Part shown: piece after piece, positions 42,821 to 53,439 of the stretch
Layout: the number at the start of each line of letters is the position of its first letter
Numbering within the stretch: the stretch's first letter is position 1
Assembly (NCBI GenBank): GCA_013995675.1
Contig: VWRR01000005.1
Coordinates: 1 to 64,000, forward strand
Direction: 5' to 3'
Source: Cyanidiococcus yangmingshanensis
Taxonomy: Eukaryota > Rhodophyta > Bangiophyceae > Cyanidiales > Cyanidiaceae
DNA: 64,000 nt
The notes under the pieces: generated by a model
Seen by the model: the letters and a program-made list of their open reading frames with translations, nothing else
Database searches by the model: none
What the model was told of the DNA's origin: nothing
Translations under genes and position numbers: made by a program

Positions 42821-44056
42821 ATGCGGGATTGGTCCCAGTCGTTCGTTTCGAGGACGCCACTCGTTCGCCAGCGACCTCTTCCACGTCTTCGAGAGGGCGT
42901 CCTAGTTTCTTCGCTGTCCAGCATCCAATCACATCGACAGAGTGTTTCGCTACATGTTTATATAAATAGTATGCAGAAATACCGAAGAGAAGCTGCACAC
43001 GCGGGTTCATGGTATACTGGGGAGGCAACGCAGCTCGAGCGAAGCCTCGCTCAGTGGCTCGCACAGGTTGCCGCGAAGGAGCGCTCACTTGGCCTCAGCG
43101 ATGAAACCGGTATGTTTCGTGACCCAAAAGCTTCCGAAAAGACCCATGGAGTGAACATTGATCCTCAAGGGGCACAAAACAGCGATGCGGTCCAGGAGGA
43201 CACGAACGTGGAAACAGTTGGCGCGAACGACTTGCTCAGGGAGCAAGCGCAGCTGGGGGTGCTCATTGTGCCACACGCCGGCTATGCCTACTCTGGCGAG
43301 ACAGCGGCATACGCGTACGCTCAAGTGAACCCAGAACAGGTTGAACGAGTCGTGATTCTCGGACCATCACACCATGTCTATATGCGGTCGTGCGGCCTGA
43401 GCGGAGCCCAACGACTCGCGACGCCCTTTGGTGACCTTGTTGTGGATACGGCGCTGATTCAGGACTTGATTGGACAGCATCCTGAACTGTTTCAGTTGCT
43501 GCCAAAGAAGGTGGATGAGGAGGAGCACTCGATCGAGATGCAGTTGCCTTTTCTTGCACAAGTGTTCCGAACTCGGCGCGAGCGGGTACGTTTCGTTCCC
43601 GTCATGTGCGGGGCCCTGTCACCATCCAAAGAGCAGGAATGCGGTCGATTTTTCGGCAAACTCATCGGTCAACCAGGTACGCTGTTGGTGATTTCCACTG
43701 ACTTTTGTCATTGGGGTCGACGTTTCCGGTATACGCGTGGCTGGGGCGACGACGCTGGTCGAGAACGCCAACGAAAAGGCGTCGCCCTTCATCAGTACAT
43801 TCGTGCCCTCGACTTTGCAGGACTGCGTCTGATTGCAGAAAAGAGCCCGGAAGCGTTTGTGAACTATCTGCATGAGACCGGAAACACCATATGTGGACGG
43901 CATCCGTTGGCAGTGCTGCTTTGGGCAATCCATTACGCAGAACCCTCACGGTGGAGCGTCCAGTTTCTTCATTACGCTCAGTCATCGGCCTGTACAGATG
44001 AGCGCGATAGCTCCGTGAGCTATGTCGCTGGTGCCTGTTGGCGACGAACCGCGTGA
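42821..44056 (+). CDS. MEMO1: MEMO1 family protein
   Basis: The protein follows MEMO1 across the whole domain: REAAHAGSWYTG, GVLIVPHAGYAYSGETAAYA, VVILGPSHHVYMRSCGLSGA, EEHSIEMQLPFLAQVF, FVPVMCGAL, LLVISTDFCHWGRRF and VQFLHYAQSS. The His and Cys residues that form the metal site in MEMO1 (PHAGYAYSG, EHSIE, STDFCHWG) are all present. Relatives include class III extradiol dioxygenase-like proteins; the animal protein binds copper and signals in cell migration, and the role in algae is unknown. Two ATGs are possible: 42821, giving 411 residues with an Arg-rich 50-residue extension that could be a targeting peptide, and 42971, giving 361 residues. An acidic low-complexity insert (about residues 85-130 of the long form) is lineage specific. 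Confidence 0.92.
   Translation: MRDWSQSFVSRTPLVRQRPLPRLREGVLVSSLSSIQSHRQSVSLHVYINSMQKYRREAAHAGSWYTGEATQLERSLAQWLAQVAAKERSLGLSDETGMFRDPKASEKTHGVNIDPQGAQNSDAVQEDTNVETVGANDLLREQAQLGVLIVPHAGYAYSGETAAYAYAQVNPEQVERVVILGPSHHVYMRSCGLSGAQRLATPFGDLVVDTALIQDLIGQHPELFQLLPKKVDEEEHSIEMQLPFLAQVFRTRRERVRFVPVMCGALSPSKEQECGRFFGKLIGQPGTLLVISTDFCHWGRRFRYTRGWGDDAGRERQRKGVALHQYIRALDFAGLRLIAEKSPEAFVNYLHETGNTICGRHPLAVLLWAIHYAEPSRWSVQFLHYAQSSACTDERDSSVSYVAGACWRRTA
42957..42969 (+). promoter_or_regulatory. TATA-like tract just before the inner MEMO1 ATG
   Basis: TTTATATAAATAG ends two bases before the ATG at 42971. It is too close to act as a TATA box for a transcript using that ATG, so it is either coding (in the long form) or an AT-rich leader. 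It is listed because it bears on the choice of start. Confidence 0.25.
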
Positions 44057-45183
44057 ATGTTCTGTATCCAACGCGATGAGATGATGCGTTCGTGACCAGC
44101 CCAATGGAGTGGTCGTTGGCAGAGAAGCGCGCGAACATGCGATGGAATGACATAAATGAGTCCATATCGGTTGCAGAAGGCACGGCCATGCGACGACAGG
44201 CCCAGTTCATGGCATGATTGAGACGCATGACGAGGAAACGACGCATTATGCGGGCTCCACGGTTGGGATGACTCACAACGTGCATGTTGAGAGGCCACGA
44301 CATCGACAACGAGGACGGACGAAACCGAAGAGCAGCGCATGAGCACTTTGTCAACGAACGACATCGATTCGCCTCCATCTTTATTCTGAAGCGGGTCTCG
44401 ATGCAAGCGACCGCTTTTTGGATTCACGGTCGGAGAATCGTTTGCGCTGCTCGCAGCGTACGCAAGTCGTACCGCTGGACACATCCAGATCTGATCAAGG
44501 GACCGTGAGACTGGTGAGCACTCCCTGCAACCGTTATACTGCTTACGTATTCCGCTGCTTGCAAATACGATGATGTACGCTGGTTTCTCCATAAGCCCAT
44601 TCGGCTGATCATTGCTTCGTTGAGGCCCTGCTCCGAAGAGTTTGAACGCCAACAGGGCAGGCCTTTACTCATGACTTGGTTCAGCGTCCATACCGACTTG
44701 TAGGGCCCGCGCCCTATGGGATCGCTGGTTTGCTCATGGAAAACATGTTACGCTCGTTGAGAGGGAATCTCGCGGATGACGTGCTCTGGAGAGTATCCTG
44801 CGGAAGACAGTGAGCGCATCCGGAACGGGTTTGGATCCGCACTGGACGAGCCCCACTATCATGAACGCGATCGGCTTGCTGCTCATACATGGGGGAAATC
44901 TGCGACGAACAGGCAACGTCCTAGAACCAAACTCTCTGGTCGATTTCCGTTTATAGCAGAAGAAAGCGTCGGGCATTCTACTGCTATGGGCTCGTCAAGA
45001 GCCGGGCACCGCGCATCCCTAGAGAGTACGTTTCGACCGGCTGTTCACGTCCGACTCGTCGAACTTGCGTTTGCGTGTGCGTGACTCCTCATGGCCAAGC
45101 TGGTCAGTTACCCAGCGTGAGACTCGTGAGCCAAACGTCCTTATCGGAATCGAACGAAATCTTTTTGGTTGTCTTCGGCGCTT
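44057..45183. other. 1.1 kb intergenic between converging MEMO1 and methyltransferase genes
   Basis: Longer open frames on the minus strand (44020-44652) overlap the MEMO1 end and have no motif. Nothing else is recognised. Confidence 0.5.
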
Positions 45184-46326
45184 TCATGATGTGCACGAAC
45201 GAGTCACAAAACGGTAATGCGACACAAACCACTCTTCGCCACCACGATAAGACCACAACTCGGCACAAGCCATGAAGAATGTCCGCCAGTAAGCCTCCCA
45301 CCGAGTCGCCTCCGTCTCGCTTCCATAAACCTGTCGGAAAAGCCTCCTGATCGCTACGCGGTGACGATCCATATTGCCCAGCCACAGTTCGGCAGTGCGA
45401 GCGTAATGCATCCCGTTTACGCTCCACTTGCGCTCAAGCAGCATATGTTCCTGGAAACGGTACAATAGTTGGTCGCTAGGCATGGTTCCTCCAGTGAAAA
45501 AGTAGCGACCCATCCAATCAGCGTCGCTGGTCTTCTCAAAATGATACGACACGGCGCGATGAACAAAGATGTGCACGAAGAGTTTGCCTTCGCCGTTTGG
45601 TTTCAACCAGCGAGCTAATTTCTCCATCAGCCTATCGTACTGCTTCATATGTTCAAACATTTCAATGCTGATGATACGATCCAAGCGAGTTCCGGTGGCG
45701 ATGTCGTCAGGGCCATCCCAGTCATTGATATCAGCAGTGATCACTTTAATTCGAGGATTCGGATCGTCTTTGGAAACGAATCCACTGCTCAGTAGTTTGT
45801 TTTCAATGTAAGCGCGCTGTGACTTGGAGTTACTGACCGCAACGACTCGCATATTGGGATAGCGTTCAGCGAGGTAGCGTGTGAGGGAGCCCCAGCCGCA
45901 CCCCAGGTCCATTACGTACTGTCCGTCGAAGAGGTCGGCACGTTCGCAAGTTATGGCCAGCATGGTCTCCTCGGCATCAGCCAGTGTTCCTGAACATGGA
46001 CTAGAAAAGTATCCACATGAGTACTTCAGACGAGGTCCCAGCACCAGTTCGAAGAACGCACTCGGCACCTCATAGTGCTGGGCGTTCGCAGCGACCGTCT
46101 CTTCAGCGATACGTTGACGGCTGCGTAGGTCCCGTAGGAACAACGCTTCCCGTTCCGCAATGCGTTCTACGACCGAGTTCTGGGAATATGTTCGCAGATC
46201 GCTCGATGGTAGCGGGCCGTAGAGCTCGACAAGTCGCTCGTGAAGAAGTTTGCGGATGCCAGCCCGAGTGACCCAGTCCGGCAGTCGGTTCCGTTCCAGT
46301 AACCGTTGCGCAATATTTACAAGCAT
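45184..46326 (-). CDS. SAM-dependent methyltransferase, cyclopropane-fatty-acid-synthase / coclaurine N-methyltransferase-like
   Basis: The 380-residue protein is a class I methyltransferase of the CFA synthase superfamily. Visible landmarks are [20 protein letters not shown] followed by CGYF, the SAM loop [62 protein letters not shown] and [19 protein letters not shown]. These fit the plant and algal proteins annotated as coclaurine N-methyltransferase-like better than bacterial CFA synthases, which are longer at the C-terminus. The substrate, a lipid or a small amine, cannot be read from sequence. No clear targeting peptide is seen. ATG at 46326. Confidence 0.85.
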   Translation of the reverse strand: MLVNIAQRLLERNRLPDWVTRAGIRKLLHERLVELYGPLPSSDLRTYSQNSVVERIAEREALFLRDLRSRQRIAEETVAANAQHYEVPSAFFELVLGPRLKYSCGYFSSPCSGTLADAEETMLAITCERADLFDGQYVMDLGCGWGSLTRYLAERYPNMRVVAVSNSKSQRAYIENKLLSSGFVSKDDPNPRIKVITADINDWDGPDDIATGTRLDRIISIEMFEHMKQYDRLMEKLARWLKPNGEGKLFVHIFVHRAVSYHFEKTSDADWMGRYFFTGGTMPSDQLLYRFQEHMLLERKWSVNGMHYARTAELWLGNMDRHRVAIRRLFRQVYGSETEATRWEAYWRTFFMACAELWSYRGGEEWFVSHYRFVTRSCTS

Positions 46327-47984
46327 GACGGAGTTTCTTCAGCGACACTTGTGATCAAACGTGTGCTGAGAGGATACTCGCCCAAGTCAGGTCAGAGCGG
46401 CCCCAGTAGACACTGTCGCGAGACTTATGGGCCGCCCGCCGCTGCTGAATGAGTCCAAGCAGGGCGTATGGAGTAGCGCCCAACAGCTGCATCAGGATGC
46501 GCTCGTGTCGGCTGCACTGCATTCGCAGCTCATTCAGAGAAAGACTCAGACTCCGAGATGATGCGAGGCATAGAGACAGCGCTGGCAGCTTATGACATGT
46601 GGGTGCATCCACCCAAGCCGTCCAGAATCACATGTCTCACTGATGGTTGCCCTCGACTCATCGCTGTGCCTTGGTCGAGCTTGGAGGAGACCCTGAACGA
46701 TCAGGTTGAAAAAAGATATGGTTGGACGCCACACGAGCGCAAAACTTGGTTGGATATCATAAAATGGTCACGATGGCCTGGGAAATGCAGTTGATTCCGA
46801 AAAACGAATCAGTGCATATACACAAGCAGAACGCTGATTCGGTCTCTATGCACGAGTGACAGAGCCGGAACGCTCCTCGAGCCGAGGCGAGTCGCCAGCA
46901 TGGAGGGGCCTCCTCCCCACTCGAACAGAACTTGAGATGCGAGCAAAGCGGTTGCTCTCCCGGAACCGATGCCTCGTGTCGGGTGCCAGCATGCACCGAA
47001 ATCGTGTCGGTAGCAGAACGGGTCACGAGTCAACACCGCGCCGTCTACCATCGTCGATACATCTGGGCTCCGTGCGAATCATAGGAAGAAGCATCGATTT
47101 CTTCCCTCGGGATGTGGACCGAGACCGCGAGACAGGGCTCATGCGTAGAAATACTGATTCAGGAGCAGTCACGTTATAGAATGATGTTCCATGGCTGATG
47201 ATGACCACGGCCACGAACGAGGACGTGCCGCAAGCCATTCGGTTACGCGCACGTCCGCAAAGCCAAGAGCGCCTCCACCACCGGGTCGCCAATATGCCCA
47301 GCCATACACACCGAGACTTGAGTATTTGATGGCGGCGAACCAGTGAGTACGCCTGGATACCCGGTGGAGCGGCTAATGATACCCGAAAGCTGTATGAGGA
47401 ATTCTTGCCGAGTGCAGTTCGGTCAACGCTCGTGGCTTTTCCGGCCAAGCGGCTTGTTGACGTGGCGCGCGTCCAAATGCCCTGTGCGGGTGCTCGGCCA
47501 ACGTTGCCCCCAAGCACGGGTCGACACACACTCGTTAAAGACGTGGAACAGTTTTTGTTGCTGAAAGGAATCAGAGACAGTTTGTGTATAAACCTGTCTC
47601 TCTCGGTCCTTGGATGTGCGTTTATATCTAGTCGCTGTAGTGCAGCGCTGTGCTCCTGTTTTTTCGGAACGCGTTGGGTGTGGCGCCATAGCAGACGGAG
47701 ACGCGCTGGGTTCAGAGGCGAGACGAGGTGACGCACACGAGTGGCTCCGTGAAGCGATCCGAACAAGCACGTGGCAAGTACAGAGCTGAGGTTGAGTGGC
47801 GGTCGGGAAACCACCGCAACGTGTCCCCAAAGACTCGATTGGCGACACGCCGCTGCGTACACGAGCAGAGGCTTTTTTTCAAAAGTGACCTTCTCTGGCG
47901 AGCCGGGTATGGTCGATTTGTGTCTGTGAGAAGCGTTTCTGCATCCAAGTCGTTTTGGCTGCCTATCTTGGAATCGTCGCGCAT
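46327..47984. other. 1.7 kb intergenic, no supported gene
   Basis: It is the upstream side of both the methyltransferase and the 47985 gene. A 78-codon frame at 46558-46794 (+) looks somewhat protein-like but has no family match I can name. Confidence 0.45.
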
Positions 47985-49949
47985 ATGGAATCGAGTCCAC
48001 CCCGTTCAGACGAGGGAGACGAAACGCCCTGTCCATCGTCGGCGACAGCAACGAGCGGAAGCGAGGATGTCGTCACCTCGCTGGAATCAGTACAGCGAAC
48101 GACTGCAGTAATACGGAAGCGGACAAGGTCTTTATCGAATGAACGCGAGGCGTCTCATCGAAATGTCTATCCGATGGACGGGGATGATCATTGGCAGCGA
48201 CAAGCTCTGGGGCGATGGCCAGCGTCGGACCCGAAAATAGGCAGCATCGATGGGGCGCTGGGCTCGAACGATGGAGCCGGTACTGCTTTCGGAGGAGCGA
48301 GCTCTGCGGCGGCTCGAGCATATACGGACTTGACACCGCTTCCAGGTCGTTCGTTCGACGGTGGTTCCTTGCAGCAGACCGATTTTTCAAACTGGTACAC
48401 CGATGAGCCGAATTCATCATTGATGATTCACGAGGAGCCTATCGACAGGAGCAGGACAGATGCGCTTCTGTCTTCCGGCTCCGTTTCAGTTCCAGCCGAT
48501 GAACTGAGCGAACACCAATCCTTTGGGTCACCGTCGACGGTGGAGGATTCCCTGGTCGACCGCGCCGCAATCACTGCACTTGGGGAAGAGGCAGAAACAG
48601 CGAACCTACCCTCGACCGAGCAGAGCGAAGCAATGGACGCGTTCGTGCCTTTTGGCGCAGCGGATAGAGTCGCACTTGTTCGCTCTCCGCGGGATGCCCT
48701 CGACTCGAGTGGCAGCCAGGATGCTGTGCCGAGCCAGAGGGTGTGTTCCATGCGATCAGATGTATATCCTAGGACGCTATCGCAAAAGTATTGTGCTGTG
48801 CCAGTTGAGCCTCTTGATAATATCGCTCGGCCTCGACGACACGACGACGCAGAGCGCACACTAGGAACAGGAACGGATCGTCTACACGATGGGGACGCGT
48901 CGCCAGAACCTCGAGTCGATGGGGCTCGTTCACTGAATCAAGCCCAGGAAAGTGTCGGCTGTGTTCCTATCGGTTTCCATGGCCTGGTGTCAACGGTTTG
49001 CTCCCTGAGAACAACTCCGGAATGGCTGGCTGACGCGCGTCCACAGACGGTCACAGGTAACCGAATCGCGAGCATGCAAATCACAGCTGAAGGCGAAGAT
49101 TCTGCACCTAATCACATGCTGAACGACGCTTATGAAACGAGTCCAACAATGATCGGTGGAATGCGGCAGCGTGTACCGATAACTGCTCGATCTGAGTGCG
49201 GTTGTGTCCAAGCGTCGCTGTCAAACACCATGGCGGGTAGCTGGGCTGCTCTGCATGCGTTTGAATGCCTGCTCCAAGCGAACGAATTGACTCCATTGGC
49301 GAGCACGAACACGAGCATGAGCTGCGTTCATGGCCAGAGCATGTCAGAGGTTGTCTCCTACCCAGAACCTGCATTGGTTCTACGATCTACGGCGACGCCA
49401 AGCTGCAACGTTGATGCCGCGAAGGCGAACACGAAAACGACATTCGAATCACCTGGTGATGGGGAATCGCCAACCTTCGTGCTCGCTACGACCTCAAAGC
49501 TGGTCAGTCCAATCGAAGGCGCTGCAGCTGACGACGCATCGACGGCGACAGCGAATGCTCAAGCAGATACGCTGCCACAGCAATGTGCCTCGCATGCCCA
49601 AGGTACCTCTCTGGCGTGTGTTCTCGAGCCGCTAGAGACCCGAGCCCACGCAAACGTTCCGCAGACGGATGCAGCGCGGGTCGTGGCCGATCGTCCTGAG
49701 GAGAACCCGCCATCCCAGATGAAAACCATGAGGTCGCAAGATTACGAGGCAAATCCGAATGTTCGGTCCTGGGTTTCCGATCCCCGCAAACGGCCAGTAT
49801 CTCTCGGAAGTTCTCTTTGTGAACGAACAAGCGACACTGAACACCATTGGGTTGATATCAATGGGGCCAGCGAAATGACCGTCGACGCCCTGGAGGGCCT
49901 CCGAATACCGGAGCTCAGTGCCGAGAGTGCGTTGATGGCTCACGAATGA
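47985..49949 (+). CDS. Low-complexity Ser/Thr/Ala-rich protein of unknown function
   Basis: This is an uninterrupted frame of 654 codons from ATG at 47985. The product is acidic and rich in Ser, Thr, Ala and Glu, with no transmembrane segment, no signal peptide and no domain I recognise. It looks intrinsically disordered. Short basic patches near the start (VIRKRTRSLSNERE) could serve nuclear import. Its last bases overlap an ATG at 49946 (ATGA) that opens the segment leading to the tyrosine phosphatase, and its frame is the same as the phosphatase core. It may be a separate gene, or the N-terminal part of a larger phosphatase gene broken by two frame changes or short introns. Confidence 0.55.
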   Translation: MESSPPRSDEGDETPCPSSATATSGSEDVVTSLESVQRTTAVIRKRTRSLSNEREASHRNVYPMDGDDHWQRQALGRWPASDPKIGSIDGALGSNDGAGTAFGGASSAAARAYTDLTPLPGRSFDGGSLQQTDFSNWYTDEPNSSLMIHEEPIDRSRTDALLSSGSVSVPADELSEHQSFGSPSTVEDSLVDRAAITALGEEAETANLPSTEQSEAMDAFVPFGAADRVALVRSPRDALDSSGSQDAVPSQRVCSMRSDVYPRTLSQKYCAVPVEPLDNIARPRRHDDAERTLGTGTDRLHDGDASPEPRVDGARSLNQAQESVGCVPIGFHGLVSTVCSLRTTPEWLADARPQTVTGNRIASMQITAEGEDSAPNHMLNDAYETSPTMIGGMRQRVPITARSECGCVQASLSNTMAGSWAALHAFECLLQANELTPLASTNTSMSCVHGQSMSEVVSYPEPALVLRSTATPSCNVDAAKANTKTTFESPGDGESPTFVLATTSKLVSPIEGAAADDASTATANAQADTLPQQCASHAQGTSLACVLEPLETRAHANVPQTDAARVVADRPEENPPSQMKTMRSQDYEANPNVRSWVSDPRKRPVSLGSSLCERTSDTEHHWVDINGASEMTVDALEGLRIPELSAESALMAHE

Positions 49950-50590
49950 ACCGAGACCATCGTATCTGCCAACGCTGGAGGGATGCTCATTTCGTGAATC
50001 ATGCGCTGCTCGAGATGTGCTCGAAAAGGGTCCAATGGTATGCCACTCAATCGAGTCGAATTCCGAGACATCATTGCTCATCATCAGAAGCGCGTGCCTC
50101 AGCAACGAGAACCAAAGTGAGCGCACCGCTAGGACGCTTCCGAGACGACGTTGACGTTTTCCCAGACTCCGAATCGGATTCTGAAAACCAGTCGGAACCT
50201 CGATCCATCAAATGGTCGCGGACAGAACGATGTTCACATGGCCAAGAAGAGGTACATTCGAAAACGAGCTTGGATCCAGATAGACGCAGAGAAGCAAGTG
50301 ATGTCGTAGCACCAAGCAAACGGTCCAAAGAGCGAGCACCACGTCGAAGCGTATCGATTCCGCGAGTTGTCTCGCGAGCTGAGCAGTCACAGAGCGCCCC
50401 TGGGAGGAAGCGCCCCGGCACAGTCGCTGGAACATCGTCGGGATCGCAAACGAGTGCAACGTCAACACGAAAGCGTCTGGAGGCGAACCGCTTCCGTGGT
50501 GGTGCGATCCCTCGAGCATGCCAAGTGGAGCATGCAGCGGACTGGCGGAAAACCAACACCATCGACAAGGATTACTGTCGGAGACGCTAG
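49946..50590 (+). other. Probable N-terminal coding segment of the tyrosine phosphatase, in another frame
   Basis: A 214-codon ATG-started frame encodes a charged nuclear-type low-complexity sequence (DVFPDSESDSENQSEP, then VAPSKRSKERAPRRSVSIPR). It ends where the phosphatase frame becomes convincing (about 50480-50530). One base shift or a short intron would join the two. No domain is present. Confidence 0.4.
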
Positions 50591-51584
50591 CGATGATGCC
50601 CCGCCAGAAACAGGCTTGTCAGAGAGACGCTCGATGACAACGTCGTCGATGCGGCAGACAACTCGAGTTTTCACCGATCTGTCGCTAGAACAGTCACATT
50701 TTTCTAGTTGGGCATTGGAACTAGAGCGCACCATTGCTCGTCTAGCGAGTCCTGTTGGCAGAACCTCGAAGCCGGGAGATGCGCCTAGCCAGAAAATGGA
50801 TCAGCGTCAGTCTCGTAAGCTGGGCATGCGCATGCTCGATCATTTTCGTCACCACCACTTTGGTCTTTGTCGTCGAAATCGTGACCCCAATCAAGTTCGT
50901 GATGCAGAGGATCCTGATATGCAATCAGGAAACGCGGCAAGCACCTCATCATTCGGTATATCTTGTTCAGACGGGTGCTCCGCAGGTGCTGGAGCCCCCA
51001 AGGAGATATGCGATCCTTTTCCAGAGCCCAGTTCCGCCGACGGTTTCACAGTCGCATTCAAAGCGCTCGATCGACGACTGGAGCGCGAAGGTCTCGCTGC
51101 TGGGGCGACTTTTGAAGCGGCTCGTCAACCTCTGAACAGACATAAGAATCGATACGCCGATGTGTTGCCTTTTGACCGCACTCGGGTTCGCCTACTAGAG
51201 GTGCAGTTAGCGACCGGAGAGCCACCTTGGCTTCCCGATACCGACTATATCAATGCCAGCTGGATTCGCGGGGTCGTTTCGGAAAGTCGTCGGAGTGCGT
51301 ATATCGCGACCCAGGGTCCCTGTTCGGTCTACGAGAATGTTCGCGACTTTTGGCATATGGTCGCCGAACAACGGGCGCCATGTGTGGTCATGTTAGCCCG
51401 CACGGTTGAGCGCGGGCGGGAGAAAAGCGCCCCCTATATGCGGAATGGTGTATTTGGGGCCTACCGAGTGCGGCTGCTGCATCAGCTGCGCTGGCAGGCG
51501 AATGAATCGGGTGCGCTAGATGCTACTGCTCTGGAGCGTTTGCCGGACGCAAATACGGAGGTGGCAGTGGCTATCGGCGAGAGC

Positions 51585-51619
<35 letters not shown>

Positions 51620-52358
51620 AGAGCCGGAATCCTCAGCACCATTCATTCTACGTGTTATTGAACTTGAGCGCGTTCGGCAACTTGCAGGAGAGGTGGACGC
51701 GAACTCCCAGCAGCGACGGACGCTTCCCCCGATGCAACGAGTCGGTGATCGATGGCGACTCCTTCATATTCAGTACACAGCGTGGCCTGACCATGGCGTT
51801 CCAGCAACAGCCTTGCCACTGATCCAGATCGTTGATCTCGTGAATCAAGCCCGCGTTCGGTATGGTGCCATTCAAGCCAGCTTTGCAAAAGAAGACGTCT
51901 TTGGATCCGTACCGTCGATGCCGCCCCGAGCGTTCACAACAACAGAGGCTATCGCTCCCTCGCTGTCGTCATCGGAGACTGTGCTGCACGCTGCCGAGGT
52001 CGATGCTCCGCTTTCACGCTCATCGACGAAAGGACGTTATGGGCCGGTTATTGTGCACTGCAGCGCAGGAATAGGTCGCACAGGCACCTGGATAGCGCTC
52101 CACCTGCTGTTGGAGAGGATGCGTCAGGGACTCGTCCCGCCCGGTGCTGATGCCCTCAGCGACCAAGTTGCACAGACGGTGCTCCAGTTACGAGCGCAAC
52201 GCCTGGGAATGGTCCAGACTCCAGCTCAGTATCGACTGTTGCACGAGGCGCTCTTGGTTGGCGTTCAGCGATGGAAGCAACGGATTCCCCCACTCCAACT
52301 GGACTGGGACGCGATTACGGAGCCGTTAGAGCCGAGCCACTCAACCTCGGCACCCTGA
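50532..52358 (+). CDS. Classical protein tyrosine phosphatase
   Basis: The 608-residue frame from ATG 50532 ends in a classical PTP domain. Motifs are present in order: the KNRY loop (NRHKNRYADVLPFDRTRV), DTDYINASWIRG, AYIATQGPCSVYENVRDFWH, the WPD loop (QYTAWPDHGVPA), the P loop VHCSAGIGRTG with catalytic Cys at about residue 509, and the Q loop GMVQTPAQYRLLHEAL. All catalytic residues are kept, so it should dephosphorylate phosphotyrosine. Two long inserts interrupt the domain: a poly-Ala tract (GCT repeat at 51583-51617) and a Ser-rich insert just before the P loop. The true N-terminus is unclear, since upstream coding appears in a different frame. The protein lacks membrane segments. Confidence 0.9.
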
Positions 52359-52542
52359 GCTCGAGCACACTGTTGGATATGACTGGTGACTGGAATATAA
52401 GGGCTTTGCGTTAAAAAGAAAGGAACGATGATGGCGAGCGAATACCATCGCGGTGCGACAGCTTGAGCCTCCGTTTACTTGCATACCCACTTGACGTCAC
52501 CGCGCTCGAGCGATCTTACCTGCTTTGTCCAACTCGTAACAA

Positions 52543-52941
52543 TCAACGACGTCTCGGATCATATTCACCAACGAAATCGTCCTGATCATCCTGTTTCGAT
52601 GACCATCCGATGAAGAGCGCCAGAATCGTGATGAAGATCCCCAGGAGCACAACCAAGAGGCGCGAGTCGTCGATGCCGAGCGGCTCACCCGTGCCGTCGG
52701 TGGCCCACGCAGCAGGGCCAAACGTCAAACTGCTCGCAAGCACCGTCGTCAAACCGGCTGACCACGATTGCATAACCTTGGGCAGGCGTGCCGCAACTGG
52801 CTTGGTGTCGTACGTGTCGCTATCGCGCGCACAACGTACCAGCGTGGCGACTCGAGAACGGCATGAGGTGCGCGTGCTCACTGCACTGGGGGCGCGCACA
52901 CGCCCCAGTCCTACTGCAGAAACAAAAGCATATGATGACAT
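52543..52941 (-). CDS. Small thylakoid protein, PsbW-like (photosystem II)
   Basis: This 132-residue precursor starts MSSYAFVSAVGLGRVRAP, a plastid transit peptide of the red-algal type with Phe near the N-terminus. A thylakoid-transfer-like stretch follows and ends PAAWA, a good processing site. The mature part of about 53 residues begins TDGTGEPLGIDDSRLL, has a single membrane helix (VVLLGIFITILALFIGW) and ends in a charged tail (KQDDQDDFVGEYDPRRR). The G-T-G-x-P-x-G stretch before a single helix resembles PsbW of green plants, but the match is short, and other small thylakoid subunits remain possible. The ATG at 52941 is chosen because the 14 codons before it open without ATG. It is divergent from the sensor kinase gene. 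Confidence 0.6.
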   Translation of the reverse strand: MSSYAFVSAVGLGRVRAPSAVSTRTSCRSRVATLVRCARDSDTYDTKPVAARLPKVMQSWSAGLTTVLASSLTFGPAAWATDGTGEPLGIDDSRLLVVLLGIFITILALFIGWSSKQDDQDDFVGEYDPRRR

Positions 52942-53183
52942 GAATTCCTCACTAGAAAAGGAAGGGACAAAAAACGAACGCAAAAACAGTCTAAAACGGA
53001 ATGTTCGCTCGAGCGCACTCGGATTGAGTCACCAGCGAGCACCCGAGTGGATAGCGTGCTCTGTGGACGCGTCCGATCCTACGCTCCGGTGCACGCGGGC
53101 GAGCTCGTGGGTTGGGTTGCGTGCCGGCGGGGGCACCTTCGCCCGACGACGCCGCCACGTCGAGCTGCGCGCATCGATCGATT

Positions 53184-53400
53184 GAATAGACGGAAATGAT
53201 TCATGGATAGACTTTAGGGACATGTCTGTATGTACGATCAAATGAATGAATAGACGGAAAGGATTCATGGATCGTATGAAGCACATGTCTATATGCACGA
53301 TCAAATGAATGAATAGACGGAAAGGATTCATGGATCGTATGAAGCACATGTCTGTATGTACGATCAAATGAATGAATAGACGGAAAGGATTCATGGATAG
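53184..53400. repeat. 63-bp minisatellite, three units plus a partial
   Basis: GAATAGACGG recurs at 53184, 53248, 53311 and 53374, giving periods of 64, 63 and 63 bp. Each unit also has ATTCATGGAT and ACGATCAAATGAAT. The array lies in the shared upstream region of the PsbW-like gene (-) and CSK (+), within 40-260 bp of the CSK start codon. Confidence 0.9.
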
Positions 53401-53439
53401 ACTGTTCGGGACATTCCTGAAGATCCCTTCATCACGGAC

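Noticed and set aside
42804-43088. Minus-strand frame across the MEMO1 start, resembling a small membrane protein
   Set aside because: It lies antisense to a well supported gene and has no known family. Most likely a shadow frame.
46558-46794. 78-codon frame with protein-like composition
   Set aside because: It has no family match and no neighbour context. Left as intergenic.
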